From: an uncultured Bacteroidales bacterium
GTDB lineage: Bacteria > Bacteroidota > Bacteroidia > Bacteroidales > P3
Assembly: GCA_900316965.1 (NCBI GenBank)
Contig: ONEY01000014.1
Span: 1-42,304 of the forward strand
Length of the DNA stretch: 42,304 nt
Direction of reading: 5' to 3'
Shown here: positions 42,282 through 42,304 of the stretch, piece after piece
Layout: every line of letters starts with the position of its first letter
Position numbering within the stretch: position 1 is the stretch's first letter
Notes under the pieces: model-generated
Database searches by the model: none
What the model saw: only the letters and a program-made list of their open reading frames with translations
Told to the model about the DNA's origin: nothing
Translations under genes and position numbers: made by a program

Positions 42282-42304
42282 TTACTTCACGATGAGTTTC
42301 TTCA
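42282..42304 (-). CDS. C-terminal end of another T9SS cargo protein (partial)
   Basis: Only the last codons are in the window: KKLIVK followed by TAA. This is the basic end of a type A T9SS sorting domain and is nearly the same as the MKKKLIVR end of the giant protein, and the DNA is also similar (GATGAGTTTCTTC against AATGAGTTTCTTC). The gene runs off the right edge, is on the same strand as the giant protein gene and has a terminator about 45 bp after its stop. The rest of the protein cannot be described. Confidence 0.7.

Overview
This window reads as a chromosomal segment of an anaerobic, host-associated member of the Bacteroidota, most likely order Bacteroidales. The evidence is the TAnnTTTG -7 promoter motif before many genes, the near absence of Shine-Dalgarno sequences, type IX secretion (T9SS) C-terminal sorting domains, an ExbB-ExbD-TonB cassette, an OMP_b-brl-type TonB-dependent receptor, and the protein families themselves. 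No species can be named from the sequence alone.

Region 1 (1-2.75 kb) is accessory in character: an AT-rich leader with 42-bp-spaced direct repeats, an AAA/DUF4143 ATPase with a clear promoter and terminator, an unrecognised 116-aa protein, and a serine recombinase cut off after 64 residues. Region 2 (2.75-19.4 kb) is entirely plus strand. It holds a YitT-family membrane protein, a GT4 glycosyltransferase, a secreted protein, a PorE-like TPR/PD40/OmpA protein, an alpha/beta hydrolase, NADP-type glutamate dehydrogenase, 3-dehydroquinase, a TPR protein, and a tightly packed run dedA, a 54-aa membrane protein, sufS, recN, M23 peptidase, aroK.

Region 3 (19.4-23.8 kb, minus) carries a phosphate butyryltransferase, a one-domain PAS protein, a TonB-dependent receptor and an HsdR_N-like PD-(D/E)XK protein. 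Region 4 (24.1-28.2 kb, plus) carries a P-loop protein and a MutS-like ATPase that together resemble the lysine 5,6-aminomutase reactivase KamB/KamC, then a C10 (streptopain-like) cysteine protease with a T9SS tail.

Region 5 (28.4-42.3 kb, minus) carries an ECF sigma / putative anti-sigma / Spy-like / lamin-tail cluster, exbB-exbD-tonB, pyrB-pyrI with a small membrane protein, tRNA-Ser(GGA), a 1993-residue multidomain T9SS surface protein, a nested tandem repeat array, and the last codons of another T9SS cargo gene.

Together the genes suggest a proteolytic, amino-acid-fermenting cell: a secreted protease, TonB-powered uptake, glutamate dehydrogenase, phosphate butyryltransferase and a possible lysine-aminomutase reactivase. 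Plus-strand genes favour CAA for glutamine while minus-strand genes sampled favour CAG; gdhA is a plus-strand exception. The best leads for new biology are the KamBC-like pair without its mutase, the PorE-like protein, the sigma-factor cluster ending in a secreted lamin-tail protein, and the nested hexamer/31-bp repeat array between two T9SS genes.
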